Positions 1 to 9,258 of a stretch of DNA of 64,000 nucleotides are shown one piece after another; the stretch's first letter is position 1; each line of letters starts with the position of its first letter. The notes beneath the pieces are model-generated. The model was given only the letters and a program-made list of their open reading frames with translations, was not told where the DNA came from and did not search any database. Origin of the DNA: Pantoea eucrina (lineage in GTDB: Bacteria; Pseudomonadota; Gammaproteobacteria; Enterobacterales; Enterobacteriaceae); the NCBI RefSeq assembly GCF_001691555.1, contig NZ_MAYN01000008.1, forward strand, positions 2,092,756 through 2,156,755, in the 5' to 3' direction. The translations under genes were made by a program, and so were the position numbers.

Positions 1-1470
1 ACGTCATGGCTGAAAATCAGCAATATCAAAACCGGCATCACCTCCATTGTAGAGGATCGTTTTGTTAAAGTTCGCCTCGGCTTCGACGTGCGCGATGGCG
101 TGAATGACCAGATTAAATATCTGCGCGGTATCGTAATTGATACCACACGGCCGGAAAACAACGTTAAACGCTTTGCTCAGCTCGCGGATGCCACGGCGCA
201 GACCAACAGCGCGATGAAAAAGATTGAGGCGATTCAGGTCACGCCGGTGGGTAAAAAGAAAATTGCCGGGTTACTTGCCGCCAGCAAACTGTTTGAACAG
301 CAAAAAAATGACGTGCTGGCGCTGGTGCGTGATGGCAAGGCAGATGAAGCCAGCAACTATGTGCTGAAGAAAATTACTCAGACGCAAAACACCTTTTTAC
401 TCAGTGCGGCCGCCTTTGCCGACTCTCAGGCGAGCCAGCTCCATCAGGAGGGAGTAGGCATCATCAAAGATGGCACCACGGCGATTCAGGTTTCCGTTAT
501 TTTTACGGCTATCGCCATCGCGGCTGCCGTGCTGCTGGGCCTGCTGCTGACCCGTTCCATCGTGCGTCCGCTTAATGAAGCTGTCGCCGTCGCCAGCAAA
601 GTTGCCGCCGGCGATCTCAGCTCGCGCATAACGGTCCGCAGTAAAGATGAAACCGGTGTGCTGATGCAGGCGCTGCAGACCATGAACGACAATCTGATGA
701 CCATCGTCTCTAACGTACGCGCCGGCTCCGATACTATCGCCGTCGCCTCTAATCAGATCTCCAGCGGTAATATCGATCTCTCTTCACGCACCGAGCAGCA
801 GGCCAGCTCACTGGAAGAGACCGCCTCCGCAATGGAACAGATGACCGCTACCGTGAAGCACAATGCCGACAACGCGCGCGAGGCAAACTCGCTGGTATCG
901 AAAACCTCTGAGGTGGCCAAAGAGGGCGGCGTGGTCATGGAGCAGGTGATCGACAAAATGGAGGCGATTGCTTACTCCTCTAAAAAGATTGTCGATATTA
1001 TCAGCGTCATCGACTCTATCGCTTTCCAGACCAATATTCTGTCGCTCAATGCCGCCGTTGAGGCCGCACGTGCCGGTGAACAGGGTCGCGGCTTTGCCGT
1101 GGTCGCTTCGGAAGTCCGTAACCTGGCCCAGCGCTCTGCCTCCGCCGCCAAAGAGATCAAAGTGCTGATCGAAGATTCCGTGACCAAAGTTGATGAAGGC
1201 AGCCGCCTGGTTACGCACGCCGGCTCCACTATCGGTGAAGTTGTCAGCAGCGTGCAGAGCGTGGCTGAGATCATGAGTGAAATTACGATTGCCAGCAGCG
1301 AACAGAGCAGTGGCATTGGTGAGATCAATCAGGCGATTACACAGATGGAAGCGGTGACGCAGCAGAATGCTTCGCTGGTGCAGGAGGCATCCGCTGCCTC
1401 ACAGGCGCTGCAGGAGCAGGCCGATCGGCTGGCACAGTCGATGAGCGTGTTTAAAACCGCGCTGGCTTAA
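1..1470 (+). CDS. Methyl-accepting chemotaxis protein, 5' end outside window
   Basis: Inner-membrane chemoreceptor that passes ligand signals to CheA/CheW. The reading frame is open from base 1, so the N-terminus (first membrane helix and part of the periplasmic four-helix bundle) is missing; the GTG at 88 is an internal valine. Visible in order: the end of the periplasmic helical domain, a second membrane segment at about bases 484-552, a HAMP domain (RSIVRPLNEAV onward), and the long cytoplasmic signalling coiled coil with the conserved hairpin tip EAARAGEQGRGFAVVASEVR at about bases 1060-1125. It ends in ...FKTALA and has no C-terminal NWETF-type CheR/CheB tether, so it resembles low-abundance receptors. 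The ligand cannot be told from this fragment. Confidence 0.93.
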   Translation, partial: TSWLKISNIKTGITSIVEDRFVKVRLGFDVRDGVNDQIKYLRGIVIDTTRPENNVKRFAQLADATAQTNSAMKKIEAIQVTPVGKKKIAGLLAASKLFEQQKNDVLALVRDGKADEASNYVLKKITQTQNTFLLSAAAFADSQASQLHQEGVGIIKDGTTAIQVSVIFTAIAIAAAVLLGLLLTRSIVRPLNEAVAVASKVAAGDLSSRITVRSKDETGVLMQALQTMNDNLMTIVSNVRAGSDTIAVASNQISSGNIDLSSRTEQQASSLEETASAMEQMTATVKHNADNAREANSLVSKTSEVAKEGGVVMEQVIDKMEAIAYSSKKIVDIISVIDSIAFQTNILSLNAAVEAARAGEQGRGFAVVASEVRNLAQRSASAAKEIKVLIEDSVTKVDEGSRLVTHAGSTIGEVVSSVQSVAEIMSEITIASSEQSSGIGEINQAITQMEAVTQQNASLVQEASAASQALQEQADRLAQSMSVFKTALA

Positions 1471-1512
1471 TGCCATACGGCCGGGCCGCCTGTTACGGCG
1501 ACCCGGCTGGGG

Positions 1513-2799
1513 TCAGTTGAACAGCGACCAGGCCACAGAAGAGATAGCCAGCAGCCCGATAATCACAACAAAGAGGTTGCTGATTTTTCCGCTGTACTGG
1601 CGCATTGCCGGGACTTTCTGAATCGCATACATCGGCATCAGGAACAGGATCGCCGCGATAACCGGGCCACCCAGCGTTTCAATCATGCCAAGAATACTGG
1701 GGTTCAGCGTCGCCACCAGCCAGGTGGTCAGCAGCATAAACAGCGTGGTCAGACGGTTCAGCTTCTGCGGCGCGAGCGCTTTGCCCCGGCTGCGCAGCGA
1801 TTTAGTGACGATACCGTTAAACCCTTCACGCGCGCCCAGATAGTGACCCAGAAACGATTTCGTGATCGCCACCATCGCGACAATGGGTCCCAGCCAGGCG
1901 ATCATCGGCACCTGAAAATGGTTAGCCAGATAAGAAAGAATCGTGATGTTCTGCGCTTTGGCTGCCTGCAAATCGGCGGGCGACAGGCTCAGCACACAGC
2001 TGAACACAAAAAACATCACCGTGACCACCATCATCAGGTGCGCGCTGGCCAGAATGCGCGAGCAGCGTTTTTCCGCACCGGCACCATATTCGTCGCGTTT
2101 TGCCACGGCAAACGAGGAGATAATCGGCGAATGGTTAAATGAAAACACCATAACCGGAATCGCCAGCCATAGCGTCATCCACAGATTGCCGCTGCCCGTT
2201 GCCTCGCTGAACGACAGCGTTTGCAGCGCCGCGCCGTGCCAGTGCGGAACCAGCCAGGCTGCCAGCAGCATCAGTACAGCAACAAAGGGAAAGACCAGAA
2301 TACTCATTGCCTTAACGATCATCTGTTCGCCAAAGCGCACGATAACCATCATTCCGCTGATCAGCAGCAGTGACAGCAGCGCGCGCGGCGGCGACACCAT
2401 GCCGAGCTGATGCACGATAAAACTGTCAACGGTATTGGTTATAGCCACGCTGTACATCAGCAGGATGGGATAGATCGCAAAAAAGTAGAGCAGCGTAATG
2501 ATCTTACCTGCCCCGCTGCCGAAGTGCTCTTCCACCACGTCAGTGATATCTTCACCCGGATTTTTACCCGAGAGGACGAAACGCGTCAGCGCGCGGTGCG
2601 CATAGAAGGTCATCGGGAATGCCAGCACGGCCATGATCAGCAGCGGCAGCAGTCCGCCTGCGCCCGCATTGATGGGCAGAAACAGTACCCCGGCACCAAT
2701 CGCCGTACCATACAGACCCAGCATCCACACCGTATCACTCTTGCTCCAGCCCCTGGCCGCTCTGGCGGTTGCCAGCGTGCTGGTTTGTGAGTTATTCAT
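1513..2799 (-). CDS. sdaC: Serine/proton symporter SdaC
   Basis: Inner-membrane L-serine:H+ symporter of the hydroxy/aromatic amino acid permease family. The 428-residue product has about 11 hydrophobic segments and closely follows E. coli SdaC as I recall it: the WMLGLYGTAIGAGVLFLPIN start of helix 1, the SGKNPGEDITDVVEEHFG loop, the FSFNHSPIISSFAVAKR segment and a C-terminal LFN. The start at 2799 (MNNSQTST) is preferred over an upstream ATG because GGAGAG sits just ahead of it and it matches the family length. It usually pairs with the serine deaminase sdaB, which is not adjacent here. The gene stands alone, convergent with the chemoreceptor gene. TdcC/YhaO-type relatives are less similar. 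Confidence 0.93.
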   Translation of the reverse strand: MNNSQTSTLATARAARGWSKSDTVWMLGLYGTAIGAGVLFLPINAGAGGLLPLLIMAVLAFPMTFYAHRALTRFVLSGKNPGEDITDVVEEHFGSGAGKIITLLYFFAIYPILLMYSVAITNTVDSFIVHQLGMVSPPRALLSLLLISGMMVIVRFGEQMIVKAMSILVFPFVAVLMLLAAWLVPHWHGAALQTLSFSEATGSGNLWMTLWLAIPVMVFSFNHSPIISSFAVAKRDEYGAGAEKRCSRILASAHLMMVVTVMFFVFSCVLSLSPADLQAAKAQNITILSYLANHFQVPMIAWLGPIVAMVAITKSFLGHYLGAREGFNGIVTKSLRSRGKALAPQKLNRLTTLFMLLTTWLVATLNPSILGMIETLGGPVIAAILFLMPMYAIQKVPAMRQYSGKISNLFVVIIGLLAISSVAWSLFN

Positions 2800-3018
2800 C
2801 ACTCTCTCCAGAATCATCATCATTGCAGCCGGTTTCCGGCTCTCTGTTCACGGCCAGCCGCTGCCGGCAGCCGTTCAAACGCGCTCATGCTATACGTTTT
2901 TTTCGCCGCGCGGGGGGCACAACGCAAGATACGTGTCACAAAAGCAGCAAAAATGCGCAGGCTGATAATTTTCTGCTGCAAAAACGCACAAAATCAGCAC
3001 GCAATCGATTGCCTGACA

Positions 3019-3040
3019 TTATTTGACCTGAGTCACAGAA
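3019..3040 (-). promoter_or_regulatory. Candidate CRP site upstream of sdaC
   Basis: TTTGACCTGAGTCACA (3022-3037) resembles the TGTGA-N6-TCACA CRP motif: the right half is perfect and the left is TTTGA. sdaC is CRP-activated in E. coli. The site is about 220 bases ahead of the start codon, so it would need a distal promoter. Weak call. Confidence 0.3.
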
Positions 3041-3149
3041 ATAGTGCAAGGGGAAGTAAGAAAGAGCGCGGGTAACGCAGCGGACTCTCCCGGCTGCTGC
3101 CCTCTTCTGCCAGTGGCAGAGATCAGAAGGCAACGCCGGGAGGGGTAAA

Positions 3150-4145
3150 TCAGAATGCACGCATTCTGTATAACGCATAGAGGAAATAGTACGCTGTGAG
3201 TGAGTTCAGATTCATAATCATGTACTTCAGTTTTTCATTCTTATTCAGCAGTGTGAAAATACCTTTTGAGTATTTCCCGCGCTTTATCTGTTCTATTTCT
3301 GTTGCGATATCTGCTGGCGAAAAGGACGCGTGATACATCGCGGTGACAATCTGCATATCCAGCGCCAGCACGCGTTTTGAGATCCCTTTCAGAAAATGGT
3401 CCAGTTCGCTGGCCTGATATTTATCCACGATAGTGTCATACAGCGCGGTCAGCGACTGCTTGCGCACCTTTAATTCACTGTACTGCACCTTCTGTTTAGA
3501 GAGCGAGCCACTGGTATCTTCGTAGTGATAAGCCGCGTTAGGCGTGATCAGGAAGTTACTGATGCAGCTGAAATATTTGAGGTTAAACAGCAGATCTTCA
3601 CTCATGGAGATCCCCTCAAGGAAGCGCAGATTCAGCGAGTCAATAATCTCCCGGCGATAGCATTTGTTATGCAGATAGCCGATGTTGTCGCTGATCTCCA
3701 GCTCGCCCAGTACATAAGGAATGTCATGCTGACTGAAAAAGCCCGCCTGCGACACCTTACCAATGCGATCGTCATTCAGGTGGCCGACCATCAGGTCTAC
3801 GGTTTCAGCTGGCCAGGCGTTGAGATTCAGTTTGAAGCTCATCAGAAAATTGTCATCGACCCAGTCGTCGGCGTCCAGGAACAGCACGTAGTCGCCGCGC
3901 GCCTTCAAAAGCCCGGTATTGCGCGCCGCGCTGACGCCGGCATTGATCTGCTCCAGTACGGTTATCTGCGGATAGCTGGCAAACTCAGCCAGAATCTGCG
4001 CGCTGTCATCGCGGCTGCCATCGTTAACCACGACCACTTCATAACTGCTGAACGTCTGGTTCAAAACGCTCAGCAGCGTGCGCCGGATAGTATTTTGTGA
4101 GTTATAAACGGGAATGATGATACTGAAGAGCGGATTGTCATTCAT
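3150..4145 (-). CDS. Family 2 glycosyltransferase
   Basis: Inverting GT-A glycosyltransferase, 331 residues, probably acting on a lipid-linked or surface glycan at the inner face of the membrane. The N-terminal half carries the family 2 signature: FSIIIPVYNSQNTIRRTLLS, VVNDGSRDDS and the metal-binding DxD box LFLDADDWVDD (about residues 90-100), then the MSEDLLFN segment. The C-terminal 100 residues are helical and basic. The start overlaps the flippase stop by four bases (ATGA), so the two are co-translated; this is the last gene of a three-gene operon. The sugar donor and acceptor cannot be read from the sequence. Confidence 0.88.
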   Translation of the reverse strand: MNDNPLFSIIIPVYNSQNTIRRTLLSVLNQTFSSYEVVVVNDGSRDDSAQILAEFASYPQITVLEQINAGVSAARNTGLLKARGDYVLFLDADDWVDDNFLMSFKLNLNAWPAETVDLMVGHLNDDRIGKVSQAGFFSQHDIPYVLGELEISDNIGYLHNKCYRREIIDSLNLRFLEGISMSEDLLFNLKYFSCISNFLITPNAAYHYEDTSGSLSKQKVQYSELKVRKQSLTALYDTIVDKYQASELDHFLKGISKRVLALDMQIVTAMYHASFSPADIATEIEQIKRGKYSKGIFTLLNKNEKLKYMIMNLNSLTAYYFLYALYRMRAF

Positions 4146-5449
4146 GATAAACTCTCTTTGCTGTCTGAGGTTTTGTAATTGCTAAACAACTGCCATAGCT
4201 TTCTGGGGTTGAAAAAAACCTGATGGATCCGCGCCACGGGCTGCGCGGTGAAGAAATAATTAAGCAGGGAGAAAGAGACGAATTCGGTAATGACCACGCT
4301 CAGCGCGGCACCGGTCAGGCCGTAATGCGGCACCAGCAGCAGCGACGAGATCAGACAAATAACCAGAACCGCGAAGGTCTTTTTGATCAGGAAGCGGTAA
4401 CCGTTATATTTCACAATGAAACGGTCCATTACGCTGCTCAGCACGCCGCACATCGCACCCACGCTCAGCAGCAGCGTAGGAGCGACCGCATCCAGATAGG
4501 CGTTGCCATAGAAGTGGCCAATAAACCAGCCTGACAGCAGCCAGATCCCCAGAATCACCAGCGCGGAAACGCCAATCACCAGCAGATGCAGCTGCTGCGC
4601 TTTGACAATTGCCCGTTCGCGGTTGCGCTCGGCAAAGAAAGCGGGATAAAACGACGCCAGCAGCGCAGCCGGTAAAAACACCCATGCTGTGGAGAGCGTC
4701 AGCGCTACAGAGAAAATGCCCGCCTCTTTTACCCCGAGGAAGTAAGAGACGCTTACCTGATTGACGCGCGTATAGATGCCGACCGCAATGGCCGAGATCA
4801 CCAGCGACATGCCCGATGCCACCATGTAGCGCGAATATTGTTTAAGCTGACGCAGCGCCGGCAGCGGTTGATGGCGTTGCTGGCGCGTAAACAGCGCGAG
4901 CTTGATGACAAAGGGAATAAAAGTGGCGAGCACAATCGGGATCGCCAGGTAGTGCGGGTCCAGCTCCAGCCAGGAGATGAGGAATCGCACCGAGAGACTG
5001 ATCGCCAGCCCGATAACGTTAGCGATCACGTTGAGACGGGCATTCAGCATCGCCTCGTTGTAGATGTTAACCAGATCGAGCGCTGAGAAAAGGCAGGCCA
5101 GCGCAGCGGCACAGATAAACACCACCGCGTCCGGGCTCCATTCCGCTTTCATGATCAGCATGCCGCTAATCGCCAGGACGCTGTAGACGCCCAGTACCAG
5201 CAGGCCCGCCGCCATCATCAGACGGATCCCCGAACGATGATTCTGCGCAATGCGCTTCAGCAATATGACATCGCTACCCATGACCGCGATGCTCTGCAAA
5301 AACTGAAAAATCAGCATGGAGAGCGAGATAATGCCAAAGGTGGTCGGGCCGACATATTTGGCGACGTAAGAGGTCACAAAAATCAGGCCAAAAACGGCGA
5401 TCAGCTTTTCCGCGATCATCCACATTGAGTTTCTGAGTTTTTCTTTCAT
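4142..5449 (-). CDS. Wzx-type polysaccharide flippase
   Basis: Multidrug/oligosaccharidyl-lipid/polysaccharide (MOP) superfamily flippase, 435 residues with about 12 hydrophobic segments, expected to move a lipid-linked oligosaccharide across the inner membrane. The N-terminus (MWMIAEKLIAVFGLIFVTSY, then the VGPTTFGIISLSM region) is typical of RfbX/Wzx proteins. The start at 5449 (MKEKLRNS) has a GGAGCAGGA ribosome site and begins 10 bases after the upstream glycosyltransferase stop; the longer frame would overlap that gene. It sits between two GT2 genes, but no polymerase, priming transferase or ligase is nearby, so it may serve a small decoration rather than a full O-antigen. Confidence 0.88.
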   Translation of the reverse strand: MKEKLRNSMWMIAEKLIAVFGLIFVTSYVAKYVGPTTFGIISLSMLIFQFLQSIAVMGSDVILLKRIAQNHRSGIRLMMAAGLLVLGVYSVLAISGMLIMKAEWSPDAVVFICAAALACLFSALDLVNIYNEAMLNARLNVIANVIGLAISLSVRFLISWLELDPHYLAIPIVLATFIPFVIKLALFTRQQRHQPLPALRQLKQYSRYMVASGMSLVISAIAVGIYTRVNQVSVSYFLGVKEAGIFSVALTLSTAWVFLPAALLASFYPAFFAERNRERAIVKAQQLHLLVIGVSALVILGIWLLSGWFIGHFYGNAYLDAVAPTLLLSVGAMCGVLSSVMDRFIVKYNGYRFLIKKTFAVLVICLISSLLLVPHYGLTGAALSVVITEFVSFSLLNYFFTAQPVARIHQVFFNPRKLWQLFSNYKTSDSKESLS

Positions 5450-5459
5450 TCCTGCTCCC

Positions 5460-6440
5460 CTACGCTTTACGCGCCAGGCGGCGCAGTTGTGAAACGCCGC
5501 GCGGGCTGACAAAAAAGAGGGTGAAATAGAGGCTCCAGGGATTCAGCATCGGGCCTGAAGAGAGGTACGCGCGGAAACTGCGGCGATAAAGCGCGATGTA
5601 ATCTTCAATAAAGGCGCCGCTGAATTCACGGCTGTTCAGCCCTTTGCTGATATAGGAAGAGGTGACCTTAAGCACGAGATGGTAGTAATAGCGGTGGTGC
5701 TGCCGGGTCATAAACGCCTTCATCCGGCCAAACGAACGCGCAAAGGAGAAGTGCTTTTCCCGCAGCGCCGACCGGGTGGCTGAGTTGTCTGACTTCACGT
5801 AGTGGTAGACCACGCGCTCGGTGACAATCACCTGCTGGTTCTGCAGCAAATAGAGGTAGTTCATCACAAACAGCAGATCTTCGAAGTTGAAGATCTCTTC
5901 GTTAAAGCGCAGCTGATGCTGCCGGATAACGTCTGCGCGAAAGACCTTGTCGCAGATGCCGTGACGGGGATGAAAATAGAGTACGTCGTTGACCGCTGCC
6001 GCCGCGCTCATCTGCCGCGATGCGTCACGGTTAGCAGGCTGGTCCAGCGGCTCACCGGCAGGCGTAAAATGCTGCGACTCGCCGATACACATGCCGATAT
6101 TCTCCTGCATCAAGGCCACCCAGGTGGCAAAGGCGTCGTGCGGCAGAAAATCATCAGCGTCTAAAAAACAGATAAATTTACCGCGCGCGCTGCGCAGCCC
6201 CTGATTACGTGCCGCAGAGACCCCCATATTGGGCTGTTCAATGATGTGGAATTGCGGGTGGTGCGCAAATCGCTGAAGAATGGCCTGCGACATATCCGTG
6301 GATCCATCATTGATAAAAATTGCTTCAAAGCGCACTTCCGTCTGCTGCAGCAGACTATTAATGCTTCTTTCCAGATAGGCAGCCGCGTTATACACCGGCA
6401 CAATGACGCTCAGTAACACGTCGTTTACGGGATTTTGCAT
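5460..6440 (-). CDS. Family 2 glycosyltransferase
   Basis: First gene of the three-gene glycan operon; 326 residues. N-terminal GT-A fold with LLSVIVPVYNAAAYLERSIN, FINDGSTDMS, and the DxD box CFLDADDFLP near residue 95; an acidic EEIFNFEDLLFVMNYL segment follows. It is similar in layout to the last gene of the operon (NFEDLLFVMNYL here, SMSEDLLFNLKYF there), suggesting two related transferases working on one glycan. The C-terminus is basic and aromatic (YFTLFFVSPRGVSQ), possibly membrane-associating. No JUMPstart/ops element was seen upstream. Confidence 0.88.
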   Translation of the reverse strand: MQNPVNDVLLSVIVPVYNAAAYLERSINSLLQQTEVRFEAIFINDGSTDMSQAILQRFAHHPQFHIIEQPNMGVSAARNQGLRSARGKFICFLDADDFLPHDAFATWVALMQENIGMCIGESQHFTPAGEPLDQPANRDASRQMSAAAAVNDVLYFHPRHGICDKVFRADVIRQHQLRFNEEIFNFEDLLFVMNYLYLLQNQQVIVTERVVYHYVKSDNSATRSALREKHFSFARSFGRMKAFMTRQHHRYYYHLVLKVTSSYISKGLNSREFSGAFIEDYIALYRRSFRAYLSSGPMLNPWSLYFTLFFVSPRGVSQLRRLARKA

Positions 6441-7281
6441 GAGACCTCAGAACGCGGTTTGTCAGTATTAATAAGGCGAACGCAGCGGCGTTAAACATTG
6501 CTGTTCAGATAAACCACGCACTTTATGGCTTATTCCTGCGCCCGGCTTAACTGTATTCCGGATTTTTTTCGGAGTTTCCTCAGTAAGGAATTCCGCTAAT
6601 TAAATAAATGAACCGCCAAAGTAATAATAAGAATTTCGCCATAAATCTATGGCCAGACTATTTATTATTCATTTATAAATGCACATCGATGACGATGTAT
6701 ATTTGCCTGCGATTTGCCTCTCATTCCATCTGAATGGCAGGAAAAAAACGGCTGATTTCACATCGACACCAGAAATATATGGTTTTTTATCAATATGTTA
6801 TAAGTAACAAACCTGCCGCGCTGTGCGGCCCGGCAGCACGTAATTCGTTTTGCCGAGTTTTCAGCGGCCTTAACGTAACGAGCGGCAACATTAATGATAT
6901 GTGCTGTGCGCCCTGCTCTTTTATTATTCCGCTGCGTCTGTTGCGCCACGTGAAAAGCAGGAGGCGTTAATCCAGTACGGCTATCGCAGCCATACTGCAA
7001 TGGGCTTCAGGCCCTAAAAATGCGATCTGTTTCAAAACTTTAAACGGCATTCTCTCTGCTGAACCCGTCAGGGTCAATGGGGCGGTCAGGAAAACAGAAT
7101 TTACGCAGTAAGTCCGCAATTAATAAAAACGCAGATTGATTAGCCCCGGGAAAGGAATATCAGGCTGACTGATAAGATAAATGCGTAAAGGTCACCAGGA
7201 TTAATATCAGTGAAAAACGATCGCGGTTCCGCTGTAAATCACAGCACCAGAGCGCCACCGTGACTTAGGCCAAATAACGGT
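6441..7281. other. Gene-free AT-rich stretch between divergent glycan operon and flagellin
   Basis: About 840 bases with no supportable gene on either strand. The part next to the glycosyltransferase operon (6540-6800) is conspicuously AT-rich and must hold that operon's promoter. I see no tRNA, insertion sequence, repeat array or conserved leader in it. Short frames inside (for example 6734-6970) lack a convincing ribosome site and protein-like composition. Confidence 0.5.
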
Positions 7282-7308
7282 TAAAAGAAAATCACTTTCT
7301 GCCGATAA
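7282..7308 (+). promoter_or_regulatory. Sigma-28 (FliA) promoter of the flagellin gene
   Basis: TAAA at 7282-7285 and GCCGATAA at 7301-7308 are separated by exactly 15 bases, the FliA consensus TAAA-N15-GCCGATAA with a perfect -10. Transcription would start near 7315-7320, about 20-25 bases before the flagellin ATG. This places the gene among the late flagellar genes. Confidence 0.9.
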
Positions 7309-7340
7309 CGCTATCAACAGAACAATCGGTGAGCCTGTAA

Positions 7341-9239
7341 ATGATCTCCCTGCAAACCAACCTTTCTGCCCTGAATGCGGTGCAGAACACAAACAAAAAC
7401 CAGTCAGCGCTGGGAACAGCGATACGCAATCTCTCTTCCGGGATGCGTATCAATAGCGCGAGTGATGATGCCGCAGGACAGGCGATTGCTAACCGGATGC
7501 AGAGTCAGCAGCGCGGTTTGCAGCAGGCGCAGCGTAACGCAGGCGATGGGTTATCGCTGGTCAATACCACTGCAGGCGCCCTGGATGAGATTAACAATCG
7601 CGTTCAGCGTATCCGGCAGTTGGCGGTACAGGGCCTTAACGGAACCCTTTCGCAGGGTGACGCCGATGCCATTCAGGGAGAGATTAACCTGAACCTGAAA
7701 GAGATCGATCGCCTCAACAGCACGGCTGCGTTTAATGGCATTAAAACGCTCGACGGCAGCGCCGGAAAAATCGGTTTTCAGGTCGGCGCGAACGATCGGG
7801 AAAAAATTATGCTGGATCTTTCTGCGCCCGGCTTTAGCGTTGGCGCGCTGGGGCTGAAAGATCTGGTGATTGGCGGTATCAGCGGCAAAGTGACGCCCGT
7901 TAACCGCATCACCGGCCTTGCCACCAATATGGACTTTACTAATCCGGCCATCACGGTGACGTATATGCCCCCGTCAGGCGCGCCGCAGCTGATGCGCAGC
8001 AGTGCGGATAATCGCCAGTATGTGCAGAGCACGGGCGCTGACGGCAAGCCGGTATACTATCTGGCAGCGGTAAGCGCGCGCTGGGACACGGCTAACGCTG
8101 CCGGAACGGTAGCCATCAGCCGCGCCACCTCTGCTCCGCTCTACAACAGCGTAAGCAACATAGCGCCACGCGCTATTCCGGCCGTTAATTTTCAGCAATC
8201 GGATGGCAATGCGCTTACCGCTACGCCTCCGGCGCACCTGACCGTTGATAACGGCAGCTATTATATTGAGCAGGGTGGTCTCTATCATGCGGCGACGCTG
8301 GACTTCGGCAGCAGCGGGAATGTGATCGCGCAGGCAACCAGCGCCCCGACAAAAACCAGTGCCGATTTTGCTACCCTGCCAGCCGCTGTGACGCAGACGC
8401 CGGCGATCAATACCGGCAGCGCCACGCTCAGCTTTACGGATGCCAGCGGAAATAGCGTGAGTAGTGCGCGGCTGCTGCAAAGCGGATCGCAATATGTGAT
8501 GGAGGTGGATAACGGCAGCGGTAATTATCAGTACTTCAACGCCGCGCTGGCTGCGCATACTGACGACACCGGCAGCAGCTCGCTGGCTATCAGCGCCATC
8601 AGCAGCAGCGCTATCAATAGCTTTAGCAGCGTAAACCGCGTAACCGGTACCGCTTACGTGACGCTGGATCCGGCAAACGTTGAGTTGCGCTATACCGATG
8701 TCTCAGGCCAGAGCGCCAGCGACGTACTGCGACTGGATGCTGACGGCAACTACTATATGGATGCGCCGGATATCGGGATCGATAAAACCGCCACCTTTGT
8801 TACTCACGACAGTAACGGCAGCATCATGCTGAAAACGCTGCAGGGTACTGGCGATATTCAGATCTATTTCCAGGCGGGCATCTCTTCGACCACCGATGCC
8901 TCAACCAACCTGACAACCATGCGCGTCTCTGAGATGGGAGATGAGATCCGCCTGAAGCATCCGGATGATCCGCTGGCAACGCTGGATCGCGCCCTGGCAC
9001 TGATTGACAGCCGTCGCAGCCAGCTGGGTGCGCTTGCCAACCGGCTCGAGTCGGCGCAGCGGCTGCAGAGCCAGAGTACAACGGATTATGCGGCGGCGCG
9101 CTCGCGCATCGAAGACGCTGATTATGCGCAGGAAGTATCAGTGATGGCACGTCAGCAGATTCTGCAGCAGGCCGGAAATTCAGTGCTGGCAAAAGCGCAG
9201 CAGGAACCGCAGCAGGTGCTTAAGCTGCTGCAGGGATAA
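7341..9239 (+). CDS. Flagellin, orphan copy with enlarged variable domain
   Basis: Filament subunit exported through the flagellar type III apparatus. The 632-residue protein keeps both conserved flagellin ends: N-terminal residues 1-170 (NLSSGMRINSASDDAAGQAI, LSLVNTTAGALDEINNRVQR, FNGIKTLDG, FQVGAND) and C-terminal residues 540-632 (DRALALIDSRRSQLGALANR, DADYAQEVSVMARQQILQQA, VLKLLQG). The middle of about 360 residues is Ser/Thr/Ala-rich and unlike standard D2/D3. E. coli FliC is 498 residues. It starts MISLQTNLSALN rather than MAQVINTN. Ribosome site GGTGAG at 7329-7334. No fliD, fliS, fliA or flagellin methylase is adjacent, so this is not the usual fliC locus. Confidence 0.92.
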   Translation: MISLQTNLSALNAVQNTNKNQSALGTAIRNLSSGMRINSASDDAAGQAIANRMQSQQRGLQQAQRNAGDGLSLVNTTAGALDEINNRVQRIRQLAVQGLNGTLSQGDADAIQGEINLNLKEIDRLNSTAAFNGIKTLDGSAGKIGFQVGANDREKIMLDLSAPGFSVGALGLKDLVIGGISGKVTPVNRITGLATNMDFTNPAITVTYMPPSGAPQLMRSSADNRQYVQSTGADGKPVYYLAAVSARWDTANAAGTVAISRATSAPLYNSVSNIAPRAIPAVNFQQSDGNALTATPPAHLTVDNGSYYIEQGGLYHAATLDFGSSGNVIAQATSAPTKTSADFATLPAAVTQTPAINTGSATLSFTDASGNSVSSARLLQSGSQYVMEVDNGSGNYQYFNAALAAHTDDTGSSSLAISAISSSAINSFSSVNRVTGTAYVTLDPANVELRYTDVSGQSASDVLRLDADGNYYMDAPDIGIDKTATFVTHDSNGSIMLKTLQGTGDIQIYFQAGISSTTDASTNLTTMRVSEMGDEIRLKHPDDPLATLDRALALIDSRRSQLGALANRLESAQRLQSQSTTDYAAARSRIEDADYAQEVSVMARQQILQQAGNSVLAKAQQEPQQVLKLLQG

Positions 9240-9258
9240 GGGGCAACCGCCCCCTTTT
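9238..9258. terminator. Terminator between flagellin and the 69-aa gene
   Basis: A GGGGC/GCCCC hairpin with an AACC loop, followed by TTTT on the plus strand and preceded by AA. It directly follows the flagellin stop and overlaps the end of the convergent small gene. Confidence 0.65.

Noticed and set aside
6441..6700. JUMPstart/ops element ahead of the glycosyltransferase operon
   Set aside because: No GGCGGTAG core on the minus strand.
6734..6970. 78-codon frame in the gene-free stretch
   Set aside because: No ribosome site and no protein-like pattern.
3150..9239. Flagellin glycosylation island
   Set aside because: The presence of a flippase points to a lipid-linked glycan; no maf-type or nucleotide-sugar genes are present. 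Kept only as a low-weight alternative.
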